Assembly (NCBI GenBank): GCA_030248215.1
Contig: JASANG010001739.1
Span: forward strand, 62,001-126,000
Direction: 5' to 3'
Length of the DNA: 64,000 bases
From: Enoplolaimus lenunculus
Taxonomy: Eukaryota > Nematoda > Enoplea > Enoplida > Thoracostomopsidae
In this document: positions 44,464-58,300 of the stretch, piece after piece
How positions within the stretch are numbered: the first letter of the stretch is position 1
Layout of the letters: every line of letters starts with the position of its first letter
The notes under the pieces: generated by a model
Database searches by the model: none
What the model was told of the DNA's origin: nothing
What the model saw: only the letters and a program-made list of their open reading frames with translations
Program-made: the position numbers and the translations under genes

Positions 44464-46307
44464 ACGTTGTACTGCGATGCGAAGTGCAAACACACAGATG
44501 AAGCAGTGTTGTACAATTATTAACAATACTCTGCGTAATTAAGCAATAGTATATAAAGTACAAAATACGCAAACGGCCGCAAGTTCAGCCGTGCTCGAGT
44601 TGTTGCTAATGAAATTTTTGGCCAATGTTACTATGCGGGGCGAAAAAATAGATTAAGCGTATTCCTAAGCCTAAGCCTTGCAAAAAATGTAATCAAGAAC
44701 CTAAACATTCTCTTTTATAGACCCACCATAAACCTGGACGCCCCTTAAAGTAACATGGGCCAAATTTTTATTGGTTTGAAGAAATGACTGTTTATATTTT
44801 GTACCTTTCAAAATTTTATTCAAATAATCCCGGAGTGTTGCTGATATACAGCTATTTCGAAATTATTTAGTAACTTGCAAGGGACCACAACCGATGGAAA
44901 ACAAAACTCAAAATTCAATCTAATCCAACAAATGTCAGGACATTATATATGACTCTAAGTGCTTGGCGAGATGTGTTTAATCTCGAGTGCGTATATTTCA
45001 TTGTGATAAAACGCTCCATAAAATACAATGTTATAAGTCCATAAAAACGACGAATACATTTACTATGTTAAGATAAGAACATAATAAAATACAATATTGG
45101 CACACCGGCTTCGTACAACTTAATTCTAAACAGCCTAATTTAAAACCTTGCAATCCTTAGCCACGTCGTGATGACTATAATTGAATTGCATCACTTTAAT
45201 AGTTGATGCTAGTTTAGCATCTCGCTGTCTTAGTGCTGTCGTGTCCTTTCTTGCTTTTGACTTTTATACGGAGAAACAGGAATAAAAATATCTCTAGCCC
45301 AAATAATGCTAAAGATCTGAGTGACAGCCCTCCGCTATAACAGACGTATAACAGACGGGATATAAAACATGGGTTGTTATTTTAGGCAATACTGGAAACC
45401 TAATAAAAGTCAGCAAAACTTCGTTACGCATAAATCTTCACAGAATCATATGCAACAGGGTGTAAACGGATAGTAAAAATAACGGAAACGGAAAACGGAC
45501 ATTGAAGTATAAAAGTTTCAAAAATGTTTTATTTCTCAGCCAACACAATGGAGGCGCGCATAAGTTCCCAGATCTTTTAAAATTTTCAGAGTCAAAATGG
45601 CGGATGCATTGAAATTCATACAATTTTGGGTCAATGTTACTTTTAGGGGCGCAACAGTACGTTAAGCGTATTCGTAAGCCTAAGCGTTGCAAAAATAAGT
45701 TCCTAAGCCTAAGTGTAAGCCTAGCATAAAATGTAATCTAGAATCTAAACCTACTCTTTTATAGACTCATCAGAAACTTTGACACCCCTTAAAGTAGCGT
45801 GGACAGATAACGGAAAGGGACGCCTATTTTTACCTGAAAAGGAAGTGGATATCCAGTTACACAGTGATATACAACTGCTACGCAAAGTAACAGGCCGCAC
45901 AATTACATGACAATTCCAAAACAATACAATATACATTCGGGCAATTTCGGTATATTAAATGCAAACTGCAATCAATGTTAGCTGATGATGATGATACATA
46001 ACCGAAAATACCATAAATATATTTAGGCACCAGAATCGTGCTTGTCCGGAATCTGAGCATAAAATGGTTCCTGAATTTTAGCCGGAAATTAAACTTCATT
46101 GGTATCCTGTGTTTTTCAAAAATTGCACAGTGATGCAACCGGGCAAAAATTAATTTCAAATCAAATTTTGTTTTCGATTACCAAAAATCTGTCAGGACAT
46201 TTAATTAATATTGACATTGAAAATTAATATTCATAGTACATCAAAGATTAAAAACAAAAAATTATTACATACTCATACACCATCAAAATATTTTCATATC
46301 AATTGAT
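44464..46307. other. gap between TSG101 and the BLOC1S4-like gene
   Basis: 1.8 kb, largely two nested or adjacent MITEs (44620-44761 and 45456-45866). No coding exon recognised. Confidence 0.45.
44620..44761. mobile_element. TTAGGC-rich hAT-like MITE with perfect target duplication
   Basis: 142 bp with ends GGCCAATGTTAC and GTAACATGGGCC, flanked by the identical 8-mer aaattttt (44612-44619 and 44762-44769). Inside is ttaagcgtattcctaagcct followed by aagcc, and a conserved right arm with ttttatagacccacc and ggacgccccttaaagt. Relatives or pieces: 10700-10930, 21853, 22860, 25129-25300, 25540-25710, 30075, 31350, 34145-34390, 43300, 45628-45804, 56455-56545. Confidence 0.85.
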
Positions 46308-49300
46308 TTAACTAAGACCAGCTTTCGACCGACATTTGAGCATTGTGGCCCGCAGCATAAATTGTTTGCGTGATAAACGACGAATTGCCTAGAATTACAA
46401 ACGAGCTGTCTAAAATTTTTGACCGTTTCAGTCTAGGACAACTAAAATATTATTACTTCTGATTTTTACCAGATCATAGTGTACTCGAAAATAATCATGT
46501 AACACTAGTCCCGAATATCCGATACTAAAACTACGAAAAAGCTTGAGTTAACCAATACTAAATGAAACACAAAGACTGACCACAACAGCGTGTGTCGCAA
46601 TATATTCAGCGAATATTTATAGGCACAAATTTGTTACCGGCACTATTTGTAGACGGCATATCGAAAAATAAGATTATAACGATACATCGTCGAGTTTAGA
46701 TGTAAACATAAAACACACCTTGAGATAAAGATCAATGTCGATGACTTGTTTGCGTAATGCGTCTCCGAGGTAATACATTGCATCTTCAATTGCATTATCT
46801 TCCGCAAAGGAGTTAAGCAATCTACAACCGTGAAAAGGCGAGAACAGGATATTGAATTTGACAAAGAATCATTCGATTTCTCAATGTTATCGTTCAACAT
46901 TTCCTCATGCACGGCAAAGTGCAACCAATGCATAATAGACACTGAAATCTTTAATACAAGCTGTGCGTCCCGACAGTGGCCTTGTTCTGAAGACAATTTA
47001 ATTGGTAACCTCCGGTTAAGCGTTACTATCATAGACACAGTATAGACAAAATTATTTGCAAAAAACAACAAGCCCAAATGAACATTAATCAACATCATGC
47101 TAAAGTGTAACAAACTGATAATAAAACTTACTGCTTGTAAAGGGGCGTTGTTGTGTCTATTACATCATCAATATCTAAATCTTCATCCGGTGGCGCGCTG
47201 CTAACTATTTTATCGATTTGTTCAATCTTGTCTTTATACTGAACCGAAGTCGTTTCCAATGACACCTAAAACTCCAGCAATTTAGAAATTTCATTTCCAA
47301 CTTATAACAAAAATTTAACGAAAATCATAAATTCTAAAGACTTAAAATTAATTATGGATCATCATCTCACGCTACCAAAACAAAACAAATCAGAGCACTA
47401 AAATAACCGTACCCGCTCGTCTTGAAGTCTAGCGACCAATGCGTTGAGCTTTTGCTCTCCCTTTTTCAATTCTTCTTTCGTGTTTTTGATGGATTGCAAT
47501 TCAGCCTAAACAACACCCACAACACACTTGAATAATGCAAGATTGCTTTAAATACAGAATCCTTATCCACGTACTGATCAAACGGTTGGCTTCATCTGGC
47601 TCCGGGATATTTTTGCGCACTGCTCATGATAGCAATAATAACTGTGTACGGTTGCTTGTAATTATAAATCAAGCTTCGTTTCCGCCTATAACAGGGCTAA
47701 CCTGAGCTCCACCAATGGCGTCATATAACTTGCGCCGAAGTTTGTCTTGAACAGCAGACACGACAGACAATCTTAAATGTTCTGAAGTAATGGTAGCACT
47801 ACCTAGAACAATCAAAAAATAATAATTGTAATTTGGAACGATTATATACGCCATAGGTTTTAATTATATTAATTGAACATCTAAAGCAGAATGATAAACA
47901 AAACAATGAATCGCCTAATCAGTAAAGAATGCGTTAACTAAAGTTTAGTCGAAGATAAAGCGTGTGAGATTTCGCAACCTATATCGTGGAAACATTCGTC
48001 ACCGGTTACAAACTGAAATGTGAGATCAAATCTAAGGGTGGCGCTATACTTATTAAAGTCTTCCGGCGCCTGCCGTCACCGAGAATCAGCGTCCTTTTCA
48101 GTTCATCACTGTCTGTCGCCGTGCATCACTATCCGTGCGGTATATGCAAATTACTTCTGTTGATACCGTATGGTGACGCACAGCGACGGATCGCGCTGAA
48201 CGATAAGAAAAGCGACGCCGCAATGGTTTTACGTAATATCAATCTTACCATGATTACTAGAACGCGTCGGTTTTTTATTCACCGGACTTCCTGCAATACA
48301 CAGTAATTTAAAGCAAAACAAACTTAAAACCAACAGAAAGCGGAAACCAAATGTAAGCATGCAAAAACCTACAATAATGGGTGAGGTTTTGAAAATGAAC
48401 ATTAAATAAAACTTCTCGATACATTTGTTGCTCAGGTAGTCGGTAGGACAAGAAATAAAGACGATGCACCATAACAAAAATCCCTGCTATCCGTACAAAA
48501 ACTACACCACTTTATTTTACCGAGTTACTAGACCTTCATTATTTTCCGTGCGCCAATTTAGCACTACGTTTGTCTAAATTTCAGTTTTAGCATACGCGTA
48601 CTAAATACCTACAGAACTATAATAAGCAAGTTGGTTTAAAGCGTACTGCTCTATGCAAACAAAAACATAACTAATCGCCTATGCATTACTACACAATTAC
48701 ACCTTAAAGCATAAAACGAAAATTTTATACTTGCAGCTTTTACTGGCATATTGTCCGTAACTACATAATATGGTTTTAAAAAGTTGTATCTGTACAAATT
48801 TTACGTACTGCGACAGGTGTAGCGTATAATTTGAATATCAAGCAAATATATTTATTTTTCTTGCAAATACTAAATTAAAAAATTTAACTGCAAACCAAAA
48901 CATGGTAACTACTTTACAAAACATTAAACTGCATGGCCAGTGCTTCGACAACGTTTTAAAACGTGGTTTCATCTAAATTATAATTTTTGTGACATTTTAA
49001 AAAGGCTCCATAATTATGTTTTCTGGCTGATTTTTGACGCTAAAAGTACTAAAGTAACGTTTTTATACACTTTAAGTTAATAAGATGTGCAAAAACGGAC
49101 AGTATCTCTTGAACCAAATTTCTTGGAAACAGATTTTTGGCAACATAATACTAAACAGGTTGTAAAATACGTTCTGCTCAGATCTCTGGTAGAAATGCGA
49201 ACTTTGAATTATTCAAGACAAAGCTACAGACTTGCAAACTGATATTGATACTACTTTCCAAATTTCGGCCACACAAACAAATAAAACTGTTCCTACAATT

Positions 49301-52300
49301 AATTAAATCAAAAGAACGAAGTGCGCATAACAAAGACAAAAAGTGAAAACGCTAAAATAGGTTAGTACACTGACATCCAGCCAATAGTGTAATCCTGATA
49401 AAATTACGTACCTGTACTGGTTTGTTGTCCAAACGGTGTCGGATACGGTGAATTACCAGAGTTTCCTGATGGATAAGGTGGAGTCTGTCCTGGTCTTGTG
49501 TGTTGAGGGTATGGTGTGTTCGACGCTAAAAGAGAAGTCATAAAATAAATATTCAATTCAAACGTTTTCCTGAACGAATCGAATTAAAATACAGAACAAC
49601 AACAAAACAAGTGTACACCGATATGCATAAATAATAGCGTAAAAAGTAGCTCAGCTACAAAAATAACAATGACATGCTCGTTCCACGATGCTCGCTTACC
49701 TGGATTTGAGCTAAACGGAGAGTAATTGCTAGACGGTTGCGGAGTTGGCATTGGCATGTACCCTAAAATTACATCAAATATGGCTAAACTACATCAATTT
49801 TTAAAACTTCGGTTAATAGCCAACTTTAACACAGTTTTACTGCATAGAGAACGTTTTGCATTTAACTAGTTTAGCCTTGGCTGCTACGTCTATGTTGTTA
49901 ATCCAACTACAAAACAAGCTATACATAATAAAGAAATAAATGGTTGGCTTATTATTTCTATACGACATCAGAGCGCCTAGAAAAATTTACTTAAGGACAA
50001 GATTTCAAAACACTTACGTTTCTTACATTTATTTTGTATTTTAGATTTTCTGCTGTGACAGAAGAGAACTAAAAGTGTAAACACAAAATACCGCGCGATC
50101 ATAAATAAAAATTGGGGTTTTCAATACATAAGTGGCATTGAAAAACGTTTACAGTTTTTCAGCGTATACATGTCGACAGAATTTACCTCCACCGGTGGGA
50201 TAAGGTGTGAATCCTCCAGTTGCGGGTGTAGAACTAAGTGAACCGCTGGACGCTGATGACCTCTGTTTTGAAAATACAGGACAGCTTTCACCGAACACAA
50301 TTGCCATCACATGAATCAGCCCGACCAGATCAGAAGTTTGCTGCAATATAAATTATATTAAAACTACAATGTCTGCAAATAAAATCAAAGACGCAACCTC
50401 CTCACAAATGACCACAGTCTACATACTACAATTTTCAAAATTATCAAACGTTTACTAGTTACATATTTCAACGGGGTTCTAACAGGAAGTAATTTTTGCC
50501 GGAACAGGAACCTTAATTGGAAATAATTTTCAACTTTTCAGCACTGAATTTTGTTGGACTTTTTAAAAATTCGTCAAAAAATGGCTTAAGCGAATTTTTA
50601 GCTATTTCATCATCAAGTTTTGCGAAAACACACCAGAAAGAAAATGAATATGAATAATATGCCAAAAAAACCACAAGAATTCCGGTTCCTGCATCTTTGA
50701 AATGAATTTTTGCAGAAATTCCGACCGGAACAGGAATTCCGGTTCAGCCCTATCAATACTTTATACAGTATAATTTCAATAAAAATGTTTACAATTAGTT
50801 AACGCTCATACCCGTTTCCATTCATGCAAATACGGCAAATATATTCGACCGGTTGAATCAACGTGACGTGAAACTTTAATCGCCATTGTTTCTGTAGGTC
50901 GAACGTACGGCATTGGTGGATGTTCGGGATGTGTATCTAGTAGATAGATGCACACAGGTATGTTGTAGACAGTCCCTATTAAAATACAAAAAAAAATCAA
51001 CAAATAACACAAGAGTATGCATTGAACTCCGGCAATCACCATTACGAGCCGCGACATGAACTGTTCATATTTCATTAGCATGTGGTCGCAAAAGAAAGTT
51101 TCATTTTCTTAAATTCTTTATGTTACTAAAACCAAGAGTGCATCATTGAGAAGTGTATGACACTTCTCAATCTATACAATCAGCTGTGTAGTATCAAGCG
51201 GTCGCCTATAGGTAGGATCCGCCCTTCACTGAGGTGGGGTATTACCGAGATCGACACCTTCAGTAGCATACAATTACGCTATATTTTAACCACGTTTCGA
51301 ATACAGTTTTGATTATACCTATGGCATACCCCCTCAAATGAGGGGGTAAGAGAAAATTCGGTCCGCGTGACGCTATACCGCGCTTACACGTGCTACGGGT
51401 ATGGTAAACTTCAAGCAAATTTATGAAGAAGGTACCTGGTTCAACAAATGGCATTTTCAGGAAACAGGCGTCAAATACTTTAAAATATTCTCAATCCGTA
51501 GATAAAAACAAGTTATTGAAAAGAACTTGAGTTTCAGCAAAATTTTTGAGACGTGGATTATTTTACTTTAAGCTTATTTTTCACAATTTGCCAACAATCA
51601 TAAAAATTTCGGTTCCTACGTCGCCGTGTTTCACCGCCGGAACAAAAAGAGGTACAAGAATTAAACTTTTTACAGGAATTCCGGCTAAACCCTGGCATTT
51701 ATTTAGTTAAAGCACACATGCACTGACATTTCGCTATCCCAATCTCGAGTTTGGGGCTTGTTTAGAGGTGCCCTCGGGTTCAACTCGAGCGGATTTGCCG
51801 AGTGGGGGATTTCAAGAAATGTTTCCGGGTTAAAATAGGGTGGCCAAAAATTTCTGGAAAATTTTTAACTTTTGAGCAAAACATTTGGGCAAGGCAACGG
51901 CAACCCTGGGGCAGGGCAACGGCACCATTGGGGCAGGGCAACGGCAACATCGGGGTAGGGCAGCGCAACATTGGGGTAGGGCAGCGCAACATTGGGGTAG
52001 GGCAACGCAACTATGGGGCAGGGCAAGGCAACCAGCAACACAGGGTACTACGTACAATCAACTGTTCAGGGGGACGCCAACGGGCAAATGGACAGAACTG
52101 TGTTTACTGAGCTTTTCGGTGAGCAAAAGTCGTGTGCTTTTTTCTTTTTCCCACACCTTTCAAACGAAATTGCGAACTCGGTGGGATTTTTCGAGTGGGG
52201 AGCTGAACCTGGCGAATTTCCCGAGTGGCAGGAGGTTATTGGTGTTCTGGGGACCCCTACCAGCGAAACGCCAGCATGCACAGAGTAACCCAAAACAAGA

Positions 52301-55300
52301 GGGGTGTAAATTGCACATCTGATTTAAAGGTCATACTTAAATTTTTGTATCTTTGAAAAATGCAAACAGAAACATTGATTCCGTGTTGCGTGCAATCAAA
52401 GTTAGACAGAAGTAAAGTGAATTATAAAAAACGTTACCGGGTTTCAAGGCTATAACCTGCATATTAGAGATGTATCGGGGCCGGGACCATACGGTACAAT
52501 CGACGGTACCAAAAAACAATGTTTCGAGCACAATTTAGTCATCATTTCTCAACATGACAGTATCAACAAAATGTCGAGTGACGCGATATGATAAAAACGG
52601 TATCATACTCCCAGGTACATACTTACTCAAAAGTCACGTAAATTTTGTAGTTTAGTGCATTTTGCTGGCCCCAGCTTTGGCACCGGCTAAAATCATGGCC
52701 CCGGGACATCTCTAATGCATAAGTGCAACACAGTAACACGCATCGCTCACCTTTGTAGTTTACAGGAATAGTACCTCCAAGCGATATCACAGATCGTCTA
52801 ACACCATCCGCAAAAACTACAATGCGATATATAGATAAATTAAAAAATTTTCTGCTGCTGCTGCTGCGGCCGCTCTGTTACACTTATCACGATCGGTTCT
52901 CTCTCGTTTGAAAAATGTGAAAATCATAAGAAATTACTGTGCACGGAATTTTTCACAGTTTGCTGCACAATAAATATTTACGTTACCACTGTTGGTCACT
53001 ATATACGTATTACAGATATCGTTGGCGTAGCTCATGTTGATAATTAAGTTTACATGTTCTAACTTGACTCCGGTTGGTATCGGCCCCGGCCCCAGGACTA
53101 CTATAAATTAGATGACAAAACAAAACACATGAAGGGATCGCGTGTAATTCACCGTTATGTCTAGTGTTTACCAGGACTCATTATCTGATAACAGTGAAAA
53201 TTGCCACACACGAATATAAAAATGAATTTGTGAATTGAAGTTACCATGTGATTTAATCTATAGCCACGTCTGGCATCTTATTCGCTTCGCTCAAAATGTT
53301 TCAACGACTGTGGTGTGGAGGTCAAAGTTAGGGCCACCAAAACTGAAAATTTGCCTTTACCTTACGATATAACACAAAAATACGCCTGGCTTTAAGCTCG
53401 CTTCGCTCGTAAAGTTTCAGCAGTTGAGCTGCTCGATGTCAGAGGGTACGTAAATATTGTCTTGGAATTTAATTTTATACTTACAAAAACAAGTCTGCCT
53501 AGTTTAGCTCGCTCCGCTCACAAAGTTTTCTTTACTGCTGCAACTACGTAATATGCAATGTTTTACTGCTTTAGCGTTGCGTTACGCGCTACATGTTTTA
53601 TAGACCTGAATTCCGGCTGCACCATACTGTAAAATTCTACATTTCTTTAATTTCTTGCTTTTAATAACAATAAAATCCTGAAAATACATACTGATTTTAT
53701 CTTTTATTGAGTTAATTACTGTCTCTGAGCTTACTATGGAACATTAACGCAAAAAATTCACTCAGACAACAGAGGAATTCTATTCCATTTTTTCCGCAGA
53801 AATATGGAAAAATTAATATTTCCGTTAAAATTTTTCCGGAAAAACAACCCTGATAGATATATAGATATGCACGTATAGCACATAGACATACGCAAGCACA
53901 TATACGCATGCCATACACCTATATAATACAGCTTCCGGTTCAGTTGTATCATTTGAAAATAGGCGCCCGCTCATACCATCTTCCTTTATACAAACGCAAC
54001 AGCATAGTCAAAGCTTGCTCACCGAACGAATCTGCTTTCGGAATCAAATCTGGAAACTGAGAAATTGCGCCACGGATGTCCCTTTTTGTTTCGTCAGCAT
54101 TACGATTCTGAATGCACATAACAGATTACTAGATAACAGCAGTTGAAACTCCTTTACCTTTACAAGGCTTGTCTCAATTTTTAAAAAAATATATCGTAGC
54201 TGTAAAATACCTATAATGTGTGTATTGCGTTTTTCAGAAGTTTTATGGCAAAAGCCGATGGATATAATTAAATTTCGCTGCGCCACAGTTAAATGTGCAT
54301 ACTATGAAAATCGATTGCTATTATGTACAATGTTGAAACCATATACGTGCATTTTGGGATTCTTTTCATTTGAATGTTGTATATGCACTGGAGAGCAGCA
54401 CTGCACCTCAATTAATAAATAAATTACGCTTGGTTTACTTTAGAAGCGACGCTGTTAAAATTGATCAGTCCGATTTCAACTAGCAAATATCAAAATCGAA
54501 GACATATTTAAATTGCAAGCAGGGATGAGCGGTCTCGGTTCAAAACCAAGACCAAGACCGAGACCGGCCAAGAAAAGTCTCGGTCAATTATTGGTCATCA
54601 CCGAAAAAATCAAAATTTTTAAAATAAATTATTTCTAATGCTTTTCGTTGTTTTTTGTATTTTTATAGTTTTTGTGTTTTTATAGCTTTTTGTGTTTGTT
54701 AAGAATATCTGCTCATAACTATTGCTTAACTATCAAACTTTATAATTTCACAGCGAAATTTTATGCATCACCCATCACTTACTTAACCAATACAGACATA
54801 CATGTGCTGAATCCTTGACTTCTGATGTCGGTTCCAAACCACCGAGACTCAAAAAAGCGTGACCGAGACTCCCATCCCTGACTGCAAGAGGCAAATACTG
54901 CGGTGTACCCTCGTGTTGCACGTATATAAAAGCTAAACTCTGCGTATAACATGCTTTATGTTGCTTAAAAAGCACCGAATCCAAAAATATCCACAAGACA
55001 CAGCTGGAAAACATAATTGTGCTCTTGTTAAACTTAACGGTCTTTATATGCGCTGATTATATTTAATTTTTATTATGATGATAACATTTTCATAAACAAA
55101 TACACATCACTAACTTCACATATGTATATATAAAATCAGCATCTTCTATACTTACTCCGACTCTTTGTAGAATATCAATCAATACAGCATCGGACATTAT
55201 TATATACGTCTTTAATAGCCTAAAACTTTGGTTTATATCCGAGCTGCTGAAGATGCATCAAACACAAGTTATCTTGCGTGCTTGCTGTCTTTCTGCAGGG

Positions 55301-58300
55301 ATTTTTCAAACACGTATTTTTCAAACACGTTCAAGGAAAGACATGGCAAAAAGGCATTGGCTAAAACACATTATGATTTTAAACATTTTGAGTTAATGAT
55401 TGTTTCAATGGGCATAAATTTCTTAAATGTTATGTACTGTTAGTTTGGAGCGTTGTTTCTGACAAATCTGAAACTAAGGAGACAAAAAAATAAAACCGCT
55501 CCTATATCACAAGAAAAAACATAAACATATAATTAGCATACAGATGCGTTAAAACAATCTGTACTTGAATCGATGAGTGTTGAAAAAGAACGACTGTGGC
55601 GTACGGACGCATGAAGGCAATTAAAACCTCATAGCAATGTTGAACACCGGTAAAATGCCGAGGCATATATATTGTAAATATGTGAGACATGCTTGTCCAA
55701 ATGCATATGCAGTATATGCAATGCACAATGTGCTGTATGCTAGCTGGCAGCATGCGTATCCACAAATATAATCTACTATAAAAGCAGTGAAGAGCCGGCT
55801 ACATGACACAGTGTTAGAGCTTGTCAGTATAGGTGTTAATTAACTATTAAGCAGCTAGAAACGCAGCCTACAGAGCTGTGAGCGAATTTTAAGCCTGCGC
55901 ATACTTAAGCGAATGCTCTAAAACTGCGCCAGGTAGCCGACCTCTCCAACTACTTTTATCGTCGACTACATATGCGACCGTATTCTGTCGCCTATCATAC
56001 ATGCTGAACCATGGGCGCAGCCAGGATTTTTGTATGGGGGGCCAACACATACTTTAAATATATAGCGCGTTAATCGATTTTCATCTATTAGCATCTGCAT
56101 CAGGGTGCAACACGGAACTGGATTATACCGGAATCGAAATCAAAATTACAATTTTTTTGACAATACGTATAATTTGTATTAAAAAATATATTAAATTAGG
56201 GTATCTATCTGTTCACTGGCAACAATTTTCAAAAACGTTGCATCAACATATTGGCATTGCTTTTGGTTCTGTAAAGCAAAACTACAATCAATTATTTTTA
56301 TTTTCAAAATAAAACAGTAATTTTGTTTGTTTAAACGTTAAGATCGAAAGAATATTCATGCAACCAGTGTATCATTAAATTAAAATTGCAACATTTCGAT
56401 TCCGAATGATTGTGCAATCGGAATCGGAATCCGAACTCGTTTTGAATCGGAATTCAGAAGCCTAAGACAAGCTTAGCTAAGCCGAAGCAAAAAAATATTC
56501 TTAACATTTAAACCTTCTCTCCACTAAAAGTAACATGGGCTGATCTCAGTACGATTAAGCTTAAGTATATTAGTTCGAGGGAAATATGACGTTCGATAAA
56601 ATCTCTGTTCCAGTGGTTTAAATCAGACGGAAACAAACCAAATCAACTCATTCACATGGCTGGCGTTAACATAATCATCCCCCCAAATAATGTTTAAAGC
56701 GAACTTCAAGCCTGAGATATTTAAGCGGACGCTCTAGCATTACGCCACATAGCCAGCTTCGCCAACTACTTTTTCCGTCGATCTGTAGGTCACTTGGTCG
56801 AAATCACTTGTCCATCTGCTTAGTTAAAAGCAGGGAACGACCAGATATGAATTTTACCGGATACCGGAATCGGAGCCGGGTAGTGAGTTTTGTACCGGAA
56901 TCGGAGCCGGGTGGTGAATTTTGTACCGCAACCGGAGCCGAATGCTAACCGAACATAGAATGTACATTTGTAAATATTTCAGTCGTGCAAAAATATGCAT
57001 TAATGTATTTAAGATTAATTTATGGTTTGGATTTTTGATTCCATGATAGTGTAAATTCATTCATGAATTGCTCGGAATTGCAGTCGCTTCAAAATAACTG
57101 GTATTTTGACGTGCAAAAAACAGTTTCATGATATTTGGAACCACAACTACAAATATCCAATATCCGGTAGGTTTATACCGGATGTCGGATTTAGCCGGAT
57201 ATTAAACCGGAACCGGATACGTGGTTGATCCCTGGTTAAGCGGTCTTAAATCCAGGTTCGATTTAAACTGAAACATATGTAATGCTTCATACGCAGAGCA
57301 GTAAAAATAAAGAGCCACGGCTCATGTAATAAAAAATGTTGAAGTTGTCATTATCTGGTGAAGCCACAGTGTGCATTCTGTGTCAGACTAGTGCTAACCT
57401 CGACATACCTTACACCTAGCTATGTCATTCTTTGCCGTGTATTTCTCGCGCTCACTTATTTTTTTTTTCTACTGTCAGTTTATTTTAACCCATGATATAT
57501 AATTAGCATAATTCATATTTAAACCAAACAAAGTAATAACACATTGGCAACAAAACGCATCAAAGCATCAAATGATTAGATTTCAAACTTTAAAACCTAA
57601 TGTTGATTTATTTCGTAATACTAAATATTCAAAATACTGAAAAAAATTTTCCTCCGCCATAATAACTTTTATCCGACACAAATTTCTGAACATGTTTCCC
57701 TGCAGTAATTCAACTGTTGGGTACTCAGCATTTTCATTTTCGAGGTGTTGTCGGGCCTTCCAGATTGCATAATGCATGTGATGTATAACAAAATTGAAAA
57801 CATTTTGTCTCTGCTTATCTTGGAAAGATTTCCCAAGAATAAGATCTACTGCGCTCACATCTTCTGTATCTCCCAAAAAACATAAGAAAGGACGTAAAAC
57901 TTTGTAAAATTCAACAGCTCTCGGGCAGCTAACAAAAACATGCATATTATCTTCTCGTATCTGTATATTTTTTAAAGCACAAAATTTACAATTTCCATCC
58001 GTTTCAGTAAAAAATTTAAGTCTGCGCTCACTTAATGTCTAGGTATTCTTATTTTTTAACTATGCGGTGTCATATTATTCTTGTCATACTGCCCTCTCAT
58101 GTGCCCGTATAGTTGTGCGCTATTATTTTCTGCCCATTCTCTTAACATTCAACTCATCTCCGATCAAATTCAACTATGTCATTTACATGCATTATTTACA
58201 TATACTTTATATTGTGTTTTCAGATACGAATCCCCACTTTCCTACTAAATTTCATGCACTCGTTACAATGCGCCATTGCATTTCTACCAATTCATTTCAT